Shown here: positions 12,248 through 22,707 of the stretch, piece by piece | Position numbering within the stretch: the stretch's first letter is position 1 | How the letters are laid out: every line of letters begins with the position of its first letter | Origin: Fragilaria crotonensis | Lineage: Eukaryota; Bacillariophyta; Fragilariophyceae; Fragilariales; Fragilariaceae | DNA length: 64,000 nucleotides | NCBI GenBank assembly: GCA_022925895.1 | Contig: JAKSYS010000085.1 | Span: 62,001 to 126,000 of the forward strand | Direction: 5' to 3' | Notes under the pieces: model-generated | The model's input: the letters and a program-made list of their open reading frames with translations, nothing else | Databases searched by the model: none | What the model was told of the DNA's origin: nothing | Program-made: the position numbers and the translations under genes

Positions 12248-13537
12248 ATGCAATCCTCATCATTGTCATTACCAAGGATAGTTTCCTCCTCTGTATCACC
12301 GGCATGGCGAGAGACGACACGATGGTCTATGAGAGCTTTATCGCGACAGACATTGGAGAATCCTGATACGGCACATTGTTTGTTGCACGATACGTCACTT
12401 CGTCTGGAGGGTCAATCCCATTTTCTGAATCAATTGCAAGAGCAGTTATCAGTGGCAGCAGTTGGTGGTGTTAGTGGAGCCAATGACAATCATGGCTATC
12501 AACATGAAAAGCCTAAAAGAATCATCAAGGCGTCCAATATTATGGTATCATCATCGAATCTATTGAATTGGAAAGGCCATTTGGAACGAGAACAAAACGA
12601 ACGGAAAGCATTGCTTCAAGCGGATGTACTGTTGCGAAATTTGCATGTTCTACATCACGATACGTTTCAGTTGACACGACATTTGCTCCAATCGGACAAG
12701 ATATGGACGACATTTGCAAACAACAAGGCTCATCAATCCACCGTGTGTGCCACCATGGAACAAATTCGATCACGTCATGCCACCACCATGGAAACCATGG
12801 CAGATTTGGTACTCTTGTTGCGACCCTACAAACTGGTTCCAATTGAAACACTAACGAATTTTCTTCGTGGACGATTGGCGGTTCAAATTTTGTGTGATCA
12901 TTATGTCAGTTTACAAAAAGGACGAACCAATGGAGGATTGAGTGTCGATTGTTGGTTGGGACCCGTCGTGGACGAGGCATGGACGGAAGCAAAACATTTG
13001 TGTGAGGCTCACTACCAATCATCACCAGAGATTATTCTTCAAAACGAGTGTTCCGTACCAGTAACTTTGATTCGTCCATGGCTGCATCACTCCTTGGTGG
13101 AAATGTTCAAAAATGCAATGGTGGCATCGATGGAATGTGCACAACCTTCGCACAGCAATATCAATCACAAACCTCCACCGATCGAGGTTTGTCTACAAGT
13201 GGTCCAAGACGAGACTGGTGTTGAATTTGTGACTATTGATATTAATGATCGTGGCGGTGGTTTTACAGGAGATCCATATCAATTTGCGTCATCGCCCGAC
13301 AAATGGGATCGATTGGATGTGCAGCAATCGTACGCCAGTGTACGGTCGCCACTGTCATCGTTGGGTGTTGGAGTACCCTCATCGCAATGGCTTATGCAGC
13401 ACTTTGGTGGTGATTTATTGTTGAGAAATCGAGGTCCAGGTTATGATGCTGGTAGTGGTGGTGGCTGTACAGCAACTGTTAAACTCCCTCTGGATGACGA
13501 CATAGCAGAGTATTTACCCTTGGTGGATGATGTATGA
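12248..13537 (+). CDS. Mitochondrial PDK/BCKDK-family kinase
   Basis: A 429-residue GHKL-fold kinase of the family that phosphorylates the E1 subunit of pyruvate or branched-chain 2-oxoacid dehydrogenase in the mitochondrial matrix. The C-terminal ATPase domain shows the N box (HHSLVEMFKNAM, residues about 280-291), the G1 box (DINDRGGGF, about 330) and the G2 loop (SSLGVGVPSS, about 373), followed by GGGCTATVKLPL. The N-terminal part is helical with an HDTF segment, as in the PDK regulatory domain. The first 30 residues are Ser/Arg-rich with no acidic residue until about 22, which suits a mitochondrial presequence. Length matches the family. The start lies only 85 bp after the copia LTR, so the insertion may have altered its promoter. 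Whether the substrate is PDH or BCKDH cannot be told from sequence. Confidence 0.85.
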   Translation: MQSSSLSLPRIVSSSVSPAWRETTRWSMRALSRQTLENPDTAHCLLHDTSLRLEGQSHFLNQLQEQLSVAAVGGVSGANDNHGYQHEKPKRIIKASNIMVSSSNLLNWKGHLEREQNERKALLQADVLLRNLHVLHHDTFQLTRHLLQSDKIWTTFANNKAHQSTVCATMEQIRSRHATTMETMADLVLLLRPYKLVPIETLTNFLRGRLAVQILCDHYVSLQKGRTNGGLSVDCWLGPVVDEAWTEAKHLCEAHYQSSPEIILQNECSVPVTLIRPWLHHSLVEMFKNAMVASMECAQPSHSNINHKPPPIEVCLQVVQDETGVEFVTIDINDRGGGFTGDPYQFASSPDKWDRLDVQQSYASVRSPLSSLGVGVPSSQWLMQHFGGDLLLRNRGPGYDAGSGGGCTATVKLPLDDDIAEYLPLVDDV

Positions 13538-13644
13538 CACCACCATGTGGACATTTAAATCCTGATTATGGATGTGACGTTTTTACGTGTAGAACGGTTT
13601 CTCTCGCTCCATCTATTGAGTGATCTACACTCATCACCAAATAA

Positions 13645-14064
13645 TCAAACAAGCATTGCCGAATACACGAGAGTTCCTTTTTGACCACAGCAGCGAGGAA
13701 TGACACATGCGACACACCAGCAGAAAAAGCATGTTGAAAACATGAGTAGCATGAATGCAAAAATACACCACTGGAGTGGACTCCATTGATTAGGTGCAAT
13801 GGAAAACATGTTTCCAGTGGTTTGTAACGCTGTTGTTTTGTAGGAAGTAGATCCTCCATCGTTATTGGACTCGTCATTGTTCTGGTACTTGTTTTCGTTC
13901 CAGTAATCTTCCAATTTTCGGTTTGTTGTTACTTGTACTGGTATTGTATTGGCAGAACGCAAGCTCATTCTGTTTTGGACTGCTATTGGACTTGTTGACT
14001 CTCCTGAAATCAGTGTTGTAAGGCAGAGGAGGCACACGGCCAGCTGCATTACTAGTTTCATCAT
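13645..14064 (-). CDS. Small secretory single-pass membrane protein
   Basis: A 139-residue protein starting at the ATG pair at 14064. A clear signal peptide (KLVMQLAVCLLCLTTLISG) is followed by an Asn-rich lumenal stretch. A Cys-rich transmembrane segment (FAFMLLMFSTCFFCWCVACVI, shown to 20) precedes a short CCGQKG tail. No family is recognised. The topology (signal peptide, Asn-rich ectodomain, Cys-rich membrane helix, short cytosolic tail) is credible for a real gene. It lies tail-to-tail with the PDK-like gene. Confidence 0.6.
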   Translation of the reverse strand: MMKLVMQLAVCLLCLTTLISGESTSPIAVQNRMSLRSANTIPVQVTTNRKLEDYWNENKYQNNDESNNDGGSTSYKTTALQTTGNMFSIAPNQWSPLQWCIFAFMLLMFSTCFFCWCVACVIPRCCGQKGTLVYSAMLV

Positions 14065-14572
14065 TGTCGAACACACAAAAAACTAAAAACGTCAGAAAAA
14101 GTGTGGTCTACTATGAAGGTGGTATTACCGTTAATATATTGTCATTTTCCTACGGTTGTCTCAACGACAAAAACCAAACCGAAACATGTTTTCTTGGCGA
14201 AAGTTAGGGATATCTTGAATTGTGATGGTTGTACTGTACTGTACTCCTACTACAACGAGTCAATCAGTATGATGACGGACTAGCGTACCAGGTACCTGGT
14301 ACTGTACCGTCCTGTACTCTGGATTCGGCATGCGGGAGGACCTCGTCCGTGGCTAAACAAAATGTACCACAAATAACGTAGAATGTCATGTAGCAGTACA
14401 TGAAACCAGTATTTTCCACCAGTTTTCATTTTCGAAGCATCGATCTGCATCTCATTGCCTCCAACAAGTTCAGTGTCTTTTTGACCTTGGACAACAACTC
14501 CACCATAAACTCACTTCGAAGAGCTTGTACAAGATAGTGGTTGTCCAATCTCCAATCTCCACAAGATCCACA

Positions 14573-15631
14573 ATGACCTTGAGTTGTACATCTGTCCTTC
14601 GTGTCGGAGGACCCAGCCGTGATGTAACACTCTTGTTGACCAATGCCTTGCTGCACTACTTTTTCCCGTCTGACGACGACAATAAGGACACTGAGAACAA
14701 CAATGCTGACAACAAGGAGGATAGAAATGTGGAATTGCCATCCGAACCACTTGTACGATTACAAAACAAATATTTTTCTGCTTCCATCCTAGTATCCGAA
14801 TTACTTCAAGATGTATCCATGGACTACATCAAGGAAGATGGCGTTGTTCTAGTCTTTGATGCACTCAAATGCAACCCTGATCTTGACAATTCCATTTCAT
14901 TCGATGCTTTAGAATCGTTGCACAATCATGCGGATTCGGTCATTGCCTGTGGTGATTTGTTACGCTTGTGTGTGGGCGTGTCGTTGGGACAGTATGCTCC
15001 ACACGAATTACGAGGCAAGGATCATGAACACGAATATTCAAAACGGATTCTTTGGTGTTTGGATCGTGGATATGAGTATGTGGAAGTTGATCTTAGTCAA
15101 ACTGGACAACTGACGGGACATGACGATCGAGATAAGGAAGGCTTTGCGCGTGTCATTGAAGCCATACAGGGAACAGTTTGGTCATCGGCTGTCATGAAGC
15201 CAAGGGAACCAGTGATTGAATCACAACAATCGTCAGCAACCACAACGACGACGGCGGCGACGACGACGACGATGGAACCAACTGAAAATCCTACGCCTGT
15301 TGAAAAAGAAGTTAATGGATACGAACCACCAGATCCAGAAGCAATCGGCGCGTTCCTCAAAGTTCCAGAGCCCATCGATGAAGACTATTTGGATGAGGCA
15401 AAAACGCCAGAGGAATCCATGACAAGAGCAGCACACGAGGAGGACGCAAAAGCCTTTCAGGAATTGGAAGGTCTCATGAAGGAAGCGACGAGGATTCGAG
15501 ACATGTCTCGAAATGGCGATCTTTCCGATGACGTTCGGCGACAGCGTGCGGCAGAGGCGGCGACACTCATGTTGGGATTAATGGAGAAGATGGGGATTGA
15601 TGATACGGACGAAGAAGATTCAGATAGTTGA
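14573..15631 (+). CDS. Alpha/gamma-adaptin-binding protein p34-like (AAGAB)
   Basis: A 352-residue protein with the layout of AAGAB/p34. It has an N-terminal nucleotide-binding-like fold, a region matching the family's RILWCLDRGYEYVEVDL and RVIEAIQGTVWSSAVMK segments (human counterparts: QEWCIKHGFELVEL and RIVQALNANVWSNVVMK, from memory). The C-terminal helical region (EEDAKAFQELEGLMKEATRI) ends in an acidic tail. In animals the protein chaperones assembly of AP-1 and AP-2 clathrin adaptors in the cytosol. A Thr-rich spacer at residues about 220-240 is encoded by an ACG-type repeat at 15240-15272. The start is the first ATG in frame; 16 further codons are open upstream without one. Confidence 0.7.
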   Translation: MTLSCTSVLRVGGPSRDVTLLLTNALLHYFFPSDDDNKDTENNNADNKEDRNVELPSEPLVRLQNKYFSASILVSELLQDVSMDYIKEDGVVLVFDALKCNPDLDNSISFDALESLHNHADSVIACGDLLRLCVGVSLGQYAPHELRGKDHEHEYSKRILWCLDRGYEYVEVDLSQTGQLTGHDDRDKEGFARVIEAIQGTVWSSAVMKPREPVIESQQSSATTTTTAATTTTMEPTENPTPVEKEVNGYEPPDPEAIGAFLKVPEPIDEDYLDEAKTPEESMTRAAHEEDAKAFQELEGLMKEATRIRDMSRNGDLSDDVRRQRAAEAATLMLGLMEKMGIDDTDEEDSDS

Positions 15632-15819
15632 GCCGACCTTAGTACTGGACGTACTGCTGCTTCGTTTTTCATCGGGTTCTAACGGTAGCCATTGTTATGG
15701 CGTCTTGGTCATTCGGCTTTTCATGTCGCTTCACTAAGATACATTGGATCTGAAGGTATTCTACACGTCACTAAAATAGACCATAGCTCGGGTTCTAACG
15801 CTTTGAAACTTCAATCTAT

Positions 15820-18800
15820 CTAAAGACTTGTCCAAAATTCATCCTTGCTCAATGGGCTTGCCTGCAACATCTGCAAAAACTTGGCGTTGGTTCGCATGTT
15901 CTCCGTAGTCTGGGCAATCTTGCGGGCACTGCCAGGAACAGGATGCGATTCGAAGAACGCATCAATCTCGTCGGCCTTCTCAGCCGAACAAAATGCTCCA
16001 CAGCAGGAGACAATGCAGGCATCCATCAACGACGAGCTTCCCTTTCCAATCATGGCGCGAATCTTGTCGAAATTGTCTTGGAAGAACTTCCAGCTAATTT
16101 CACGACCCTCAACGCTGGAGTTGCCGACGCTGCCCATGGCGTAAAAAAGTCCTGCAACTTGACAGCCCCCGACGTGGTCCATTCCAGCGTACGCAACTTA
16201 AGAGCCGGATTCGTAGTGTACCCCAGAGATGACAACACGTGCTTGCGTTCCGCATTGTCCGTGGCAGATGTGAAATAACCCAGAATTTGCTCATATTCAG
16301 TCAGGCCGCCGTTGCGAAGGACGATCCTGAAAACAGAAGTCCGCATATCTGATGGCAAGGAGGCAACATCATTGGCGTCCTCCAGAAACTTGGCGAATCG
16401 GTGCTTCGCTTCAGTGGCGACAGATTCCTCGTCGAAACAAAACGACCCGAGCAGACTAATCATGATGGATCGGAGCAAAACAGTCAAATGTCCATCTGAC
16501 TCGGATGGTTCCCATCCAACTCGAGGCAAGAGCCCGACGACAATCTTTCTGGCAAAATTGGTAAAGTTTGTTTGCATTGCTTTATCGTCCGACAAGACAG
16601 CGTCCAGTCCTTGCAAGACTGCAGCGAGTCCCTGCCAGACAATGTACGAGTCTTCGTTATCGTAACTGGAGAGAAGCTCGACAAGAACCGCTGGCTCCAT
16701 TTGACCAGACTTTACGAAGGCATAGGAATCCGCCAACAAGCTAGCGCGATCACAAGTGGGCAGGGTCTTGGATTTGACACCTTCTGCCAAACGCTTGAGC
16801 ATCTCAGGAGTGTAAAGGACACGAAGTGGCACCTCCTGTCCAGCGTTGAGCTTGACCCACCCGTCCGCAGACGAAAGTGGGACATTAACAGTCGCAACCT
16901 TCTCACGCATGAGAGTCATGTCGGATTGGGTACCATCCGCTGTGCAGGTAAGGATTGGTATGGTCCACTTCTTTGCTGCCTCTTCTGGCGACAAGGCAGA
17001 ACCGTCGCTTAGGAACCACTGCTGCTCGAGTTCCAACTCGACACTGTCGGGGTTCCAAGTTTCCTTTTTGACAGTGAGCATTGGGAATCCCATTTGCTCA
17101 GTCCAGCTTTTCATGAGTTCGCCCACGGGCATACCACTGGCCGCCTCCCAAGCATTCCACAAATCATAAGTTTCGGTATTCCCGTACTTGTGTTTAGCCA
17201 TGTAGGCAGCAAGGCCCTCTTGGAAGGCCTTCTTTCCCAAAACTGCGCAAATCATGCGAACAACCGAACCACCCTTGCAATACGAGATCGCATCGAAGAC
17301 TTGCTCCACCTACATCATATGAGGGATAGACGCAATTGCAGAAAGTGAGACCAGACCGACACAAATGTCCAAAGCAACAATACACGCAAAGATGTACAAA
17401 TTCGAACAAAGAAAACACGTCGCGTCCATCAGGAAACTAACCTCTTCTGCGTGTCCAATAGGAACTTGAATAGGATGAGACGATTTCATGGCATCCAAAC
17501 GCATGGCAGCGGACAAGTGTCCGGTGGTGAATTGATCCCACATTTTGTAATTGGGATGAATTTCGTTGGCGCACCAATTCTCAGCCCAGCTGGCAAAGCC
17601 TTCATTCAACCACAAGTCATCCCACCAGGCCATGGTGACGAGATTTCCAAACCACTGGTGCGCCAATTCGTGAGTAACGACCGTGCAGACACGCTGCTTT
17701 TGTTCGTTGGATGCCTTTTGTGGATCACAAAGCAAATCGACTTCGCGATAGGTGACGAGGCCCCAGTTTTCCATGGCACCCGCGGCAAACTGATGAATCA
17801 GAATGTTAGAAATTTGTGGGACAGTTAGATGGACGCACATACACACGCAATTACGCATATTCATCACGCAATGGAAAGACTAACCTCTGGAATAGCCACC
17901 ATATCCAACTTTGGGAGTGGATATGGAAGTTGAAAGAAATCATCGTACTTGTCCAACGAACGAACAGCACAATCAAGAGCAAATCTTCCACTTTCTGCCT
18001 TTCCAGGTGGAGTGTACACCTTGATCAATACTCCGTGGTCTGTCTGGGATTGGATGTAATCAAATTCACCAACACAAAAGGCAAGGAGGTAGGTGCTCAT
18101 TTTGGGCGACTCCATGAATGAAACTTGCGTCAACTTGTCGGAGAGCGAAATGCGGGACGATTCTGGCATGTTGCTCAAGCATTCCAATCCGGCCGCAACG
18201 GTGAGGGTACTTGGAAGACAGCTTTGCGGGCGGGTTCATCCCAGCAAGGGAATGCACGACGGGCATCGAGGGCTTCGAATTGAGTCGATGCCATGATTTT
18301 GGGATTGCCGTTAATGTCCGTGTACGTGCTTCGATAGAAACCAGCCATTTGGTTGTTCAGGAAACCAGTGTAAGTGATTGTCAAGATAAGAGTAGAGTTT
18401 GACGGAATGTCCTGCGTGAAGACGAGCGTAGTGACTGTGGTCTTCACGTTGACTCGAAACTGAAGGAAAGAAGGAAAAGGTTGGTTGCAATTGATACAAA
18501 AAGGTGAAAGTTCTGTGGGTATTAGGGATCATGAACGTACTTCTTCGCAGTCAACAGGAACAGGAACCGGGACATCTCCATCCGCATGCACAACAAAGCT
18601 AGCCTTCGAAAAGCAGAGTTCTTTGGCATGCAACTTGATCTGATTGCCCTCAACATCAGTAGTTTTCAAGACTATCTTGCATACTCCTTCAAAAGTGAAC
18701 GCATCCAAGTCAGGTTTGATCTTGAGACAGTAGCGCGTTGGCACAATGTTGTCGGGTAACAAAACACGTCCAGCCGTCTTTGTCTCGGAAGCCTTGTCGT

Positions 18801-18846
18801 TGTTCACGTCAGTACTACTATCAGTAACAGTACCAGTACCCGTCAT
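15820..18846 (-). CDS. M1 metallo-aminopeptidase (puromycin-sensitive type)
   Basis: Four exons: 18846-18541, 18459-17885, 17789-17442 and 17309-15820, with GT-AG introns of 81-132 bp, all phase 0. About 906 residues, normal for the family. It removes N-terminal residues from peptides, probably in the cytosol. Exon 3 carries the substrate-binding GAMEN and the zinc site HELAH with NEGFA 18 residues later. Exon 2 has the family segment PCWDEPARKA. The C-terminal ERAP1_C-like helical domain is complete to ASPLSKDEFW. Two breaks are seen. Near 18205 one base seems missing between FQV and TLTVAAG. Near 16151 a T6 run needs one more T to pass from KLQDFF to YAMGSVG. Both look like base-calling undercounts, but a dying gene cannot be excluded. 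The first exon begins MTGTGTVTDS, a low-complexity start. Confidence 0.88.
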
Positions 18847-20613
18847 TGCGTCTCAATTCTCACAGCACTGTATGTACCTGGCGTCAACAGCAGAAGCTTT
18901 CTTTCTGTACCTGATTGTTATTTCGGTTTGGAGAATGGTGTGGAATACAGATTAGTGCGAAAGTTTCAGTGTATGAATGTATGAAATGTGAGATATCATT
19001 GAATGTACCTTGAACCTAAAACCAAGATCACAAATGAATCCGACTGTTTTGGCGCAAGTTGCGATTTTACTGAACCCGGCGAATCAGAGCTGCGTTAATA
19101 TTGATGGCACGATCGGCAGTCGGCCAACGAAACTCGATATAACACGTCTACTCCAGGGGTACAAGTACTTGTACTAGTACTGGAGTCTGGAGTCTGGAAT
19201 ACCAGGTACTGTACAGTTCATCACAGTCAGATAACTCTATCCCAAATCCCAAGTGTACGAAGACAGTACCTCTAAGGGCCACCGTTACGTAATTACATTT
19301 CACGAAAACGAGAAGTTTTGACTTCTCGTTCATGTAAAATGCTCGTCCCCACCGTTACGTAGAAAGCAGTCCACAAATACGAAAACATCAAGTCGACTGA
19401 GTCAAGATAGGAATCTTGATGTGAAACACATGTATGTTCCAATCGTTCGCTCCATCCTAGTCGTACTGTGTACTGGGTACGTCTACAGATACGGTAAAGT
19501 TGTACGAATTGGAACCAAAAATTATTAGATCGTCGCTCATCGAAATCCGACAATGACGACCATTTTGACAATGTTCCTCATGTAGAACCACCACAAACCA
19601 CCGCACTAGCATCGATCGTCGTTTCTACGGCGCATGCAATGGTAGAAACGACGTCTTCATCTGATCATTATCTGGCGAGAAAACCACGTTCATGTTTGAT
19701 GCCAGCAGTGACAGTAGACAGTAGCATCTGTCAACAGGGCGAGTTAAACGCACAGCAGTAGACCTACCAGAAGGAATCCAGAATCTTGAGATATTTCGAG
19801 GAGAGGCTGTTTTTTTCGCGGATCAACGAAAACCTCGGCAGATTTTCGTTGACGATGGGATATGAGGCGCATCTGAGTGATTTCCTGAAAGTTTTTGGGG
19901 ACCCGTTTTCGTACGTAACGGTGGTAAAATGGACCCTCGAAAACGAAAAAGTTTTCGTTGTCGTGAAATGTAATTACGTAACGGTGGGCCTAATAGAGTA
20001 CAACCGTACCTGGTAGTGTCGTTTGCAAAATGAACATTGGATTGCGTCGATCAGACTTCGCGGAACGAAGATGCAGATGGGGAATTGGGAGTGGCAGCTG
20101 ACGGTCATGGACGTCATGACCGAAATGTAATGAATCCAAACACATACCGTACATGTACAAACCCTTTGATCGGACCAGGTGCACCTTGAACTTACTTAAA
20201 CGTCACCGCAGAACTTGTAGCGCCATAATGTGATATAACGAGCATGTACTCCGTGTATCGTATCATATCAGTTGCGTATTCTTTCTGCATGATCGGTACG
20301 AGTAACAGAATCTAAAAAGACATACGGCCCTTCGGATGTCTGAAGTCTGAAGAACTCTCATTCCTGCAGCTCGTATGCATACATGGCTGGTATGCAGTAC
20401 AACTGCCTATCCTGTAGACTGCACGACCGTAGGTACTCCTATCGAAGGATACTGTATAGATATCTTCTCCCTACAAGATCCACGTATAGAAGTACCTTGA
20501 ACGCCATAGATGCGAACCCATAGTTGACAGTCATCAAGATCGCATAATTGATCAATCGTACACACCACATTCAAAAAGACCTCTTCCAGAGTCGATTCAA
20601 AAAGTCACCCACC
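18847..20613. other. Intergenic region holding a MITE, no gene seen
   Basis: No protein-like frame. It contains GTAC-rich palindromes (about 19155-19210) and the inverted-repeat element at 19276-19990. The rest shows nothing I can name. Confidence 0.6.
19276..19990. mobile_element. MITE with TAA target duplication, Harbinger-like
   Basis: A 715-bp non-coding element. Its ends are inverted repeats of about 80 bp: the left begins GGGCCACCGTTACGTAATTA and the right, read inward, begins GGCCCACCGTTACGTAATTA. TAA flanks both sides (19273-19275 and 19991-19993). Each arm holds two copies of CCACCGTTACGTA, four in all, a sub-terminal motif that may be a transposase-binding site. The centre carries a perfect 12-bp hairpin (CGTCGTTTCTAC and its complement, about 19617-19655). 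A 3-bp TAA/TTA duplication with GG(G)CC termini is typical of PIF/Harbinger. The window also holds a Harbinger with TAA at 43688-51137, but its terminal repeats differ, so that copy is probably not the mobiliser. Confidence 0.8.
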
Positions 20614-22567
20614 ATGACGACTACATCCACTACTCCCGAGGACGAAGAGCTTCTGCGCAGAAAGAAGGAAGCCGAAGAGGCGTCCAAGCAGCTCGAAGCC
20701 ATTTTAGCGAGTTCAAGACCCAAGAATGCCGTCCAGGGAGTCACTTCGGGCGTTAGCAACATTGTTGCCGGTGCCGTCGGGGCTGTCGGTGTGGCCATTT
20801 TGGCCCCAACTGTTGGTCTAGCGGCAGGAACGAGGAGTGCAGGTCTCTTGGGTGGAGTTGTGGGCCTGACGGGAGGTGCCGTAATCGGAGTCGTTGGGGC
20901 TGCAGCCTTCGCTGTGGGAGGTAAGCGTATTCAAGCGACATCATTTGATTATATGCTTGTACAAAATCTGAAGCTGCTGCAGCTACTTGTGTTGTCCTAT
21001 GCCCTTGATATCCTCGGCATGCCTTGTCGTTTCAATAAAAACTTGTTTGGTTCGCCATGTGTGCACAGTGTCTGTAACCTTGATTCACGAACTCCTAACT
21101 CACTTTGCGTTCGCTTCTCGTTTTTATAATTGCGCAGGAGCCCTGTCTGGTGTGAGCCAGATCGTGCGTGGCGTTGTCAACACACCGGAGGCCCTCATGG
21201 CTCCTCGCCAAGGAAAGTGGTGGAACGAGTTGGAGGGCAAGTGGATCAAGACTTCCATCCCGGATGATTACACTGCCTTTGTTGATGGAAAGCCTGACGA
21301 CGATTCCGACTTGCTCGGCGAAGCAGAAGCTGAGGTGGAGGAATCGGCCAAGCTCGCCACCGGAGAAGTGGTGGAGCTTTATTACTACGAGGTACTTGAG
21401 GTTGGTCCTCAAGCTGAACCATCTGCCATCAAACGTCGTTACTACCTGCTTGCGCGTCAATACCACCCTGATAAGGTTGGCAAGGACGACCACGAGGCGG
21501 CCGAAAAATTCAAGGCCATTGCCGAGGCGTACCAAGTTCTCAGTGATCCTGAACTGCGCAAGAAGTACGATGCCGAAGGTCGCGCTGGATTAAGTGCGGA
21601 CAAGACCTCCGTTGCCAGCGAAATGCCCAAGATTGATCCTTCCATTCTTTTTGCCTTTTTGTTTGGTTCGGACAAATTCAGTTCTTACATTGGACGTTTG
21701 TCGACCGCAACATCTGCCATGGTCGGTGATTCGCCCAAGGTTTCAGTCGAAACTGGCCGAATCATTCAGCGTAGACGTGTCACTCGTCTCGCAGTGAACC
21801 TCGCTGAAAAGTTGGAGAAGTGGGTCGCCGAGGATTACGACTTGTGCAAATCCTTGTGGGAATCCGAGGCGGCTGATCTTTCGACGGCTTCGTACGGCAT
21901 TGAGCTTGTCCATTTGATTGGAAAGGTAGGTATTGCTTCGTCTTGTTCCACATTTGATCTCCTAATTAGAACAAACATCTCACAACGACTTGCGTTCGGA
22001 CTTCTGTTCTGACAGGTCTATAACCTCGCTGCGATTCAATTCATTGGATCTGCCGAGTCTGGCATTGGCATGCCTTCCATTGGCAAGTGGGCTGCGAATC
22101 AGAAGGCCAAGCTCGACAGCAAGTCAGAGAAGAACAAGAACCAAATGGAAACCCTTCGTACGGGCATCAGCATGATGGGGTTGCAGCAGAAGTTTTTGCA
22201 GAAAATGGAGGCTGCCTCGACCGACGAGGAGAAGGCTGCCATTAGAGAAGAGATGGAAAATGCCATGTCTATTACCATGTTGAAAATCTTGTGGACCACC
22301 ACGGTTGTCGACATTACCAACACCCTCTACGAAGTCATTCAAATGGTGCTTTTCGACCAGTCCGTCGACAATGATACCCGTGAGAGACGTGCTCACGGAC
22401 TCAAGAAGCTGGGTGAAATCTTTATGGATTGCCCTGAGCCAGCCTTGGGCGAAAATGAGGAAGAGAAGGACGCGAAGAAGTTGTACGAGGAGGCTGCTTT
22501 CGCCGCCATGCTTGAAACTATCAAGAAGAAGGAAGACGCTCAGCAAAAGGCGGCTGGTGCGCATTAA
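20614..22567 (+). CDS. J-domain protein with DnaJ-X region, second paralogue
   Basis: Three exons: 20614-20920, 21138-21925 and 22016-22567, joined by GT-AG introns and giving 548 residues. The N-terminal Lys/Glu helix is followed by a long Gly/Ala hydrophobic block (residues about 48-105) and a short segment GVSQIVRGVVNTPEALM. The J domain spans about 182-250 with HPD near 213. The DnaJ-X region (ILFAFLFGSDKFSSYIGRL onward) fills the rest, with a charged helical tail. It has no clear signal peptide, unlike its paralogue at 2588-4585, so it may act in the cytosol or on an organelle membrane as a co-chaperone of Hsp70. Only the third exon overlaps the 60-bp duplication at its stop codon. An AATAAA at 22677-22682 is a likely polyadenylation signal. 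Confidence 0.9.
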
Positions 22568-22660
22568 GTTGTCTGTTCCATGAGTCGTTTGGGCTCGGTT
22601 CAGCAAAAGGCGGCTGGTGCGCATTAAGTTGTCTGTTCCATGAGTCGTTAGGGCTCGGTT
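22541..22660 (+). repeat. 60-bp tandem duplication across the stop codon
   Basis: CAGCAAAAGGCGGCTGGTGC and the 40 bases after it, including the TAA stop, are repeated once immediately downstream with one visible base change. The second copy lies in the 3' UTR, so the protein is unchanged. Confidence 0.95.
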
Positions 22661-22707
22661 GTGAATGTAATGATGAAATAAAGTGTCATCTATTTAAGTG
22701 TTAGCCA

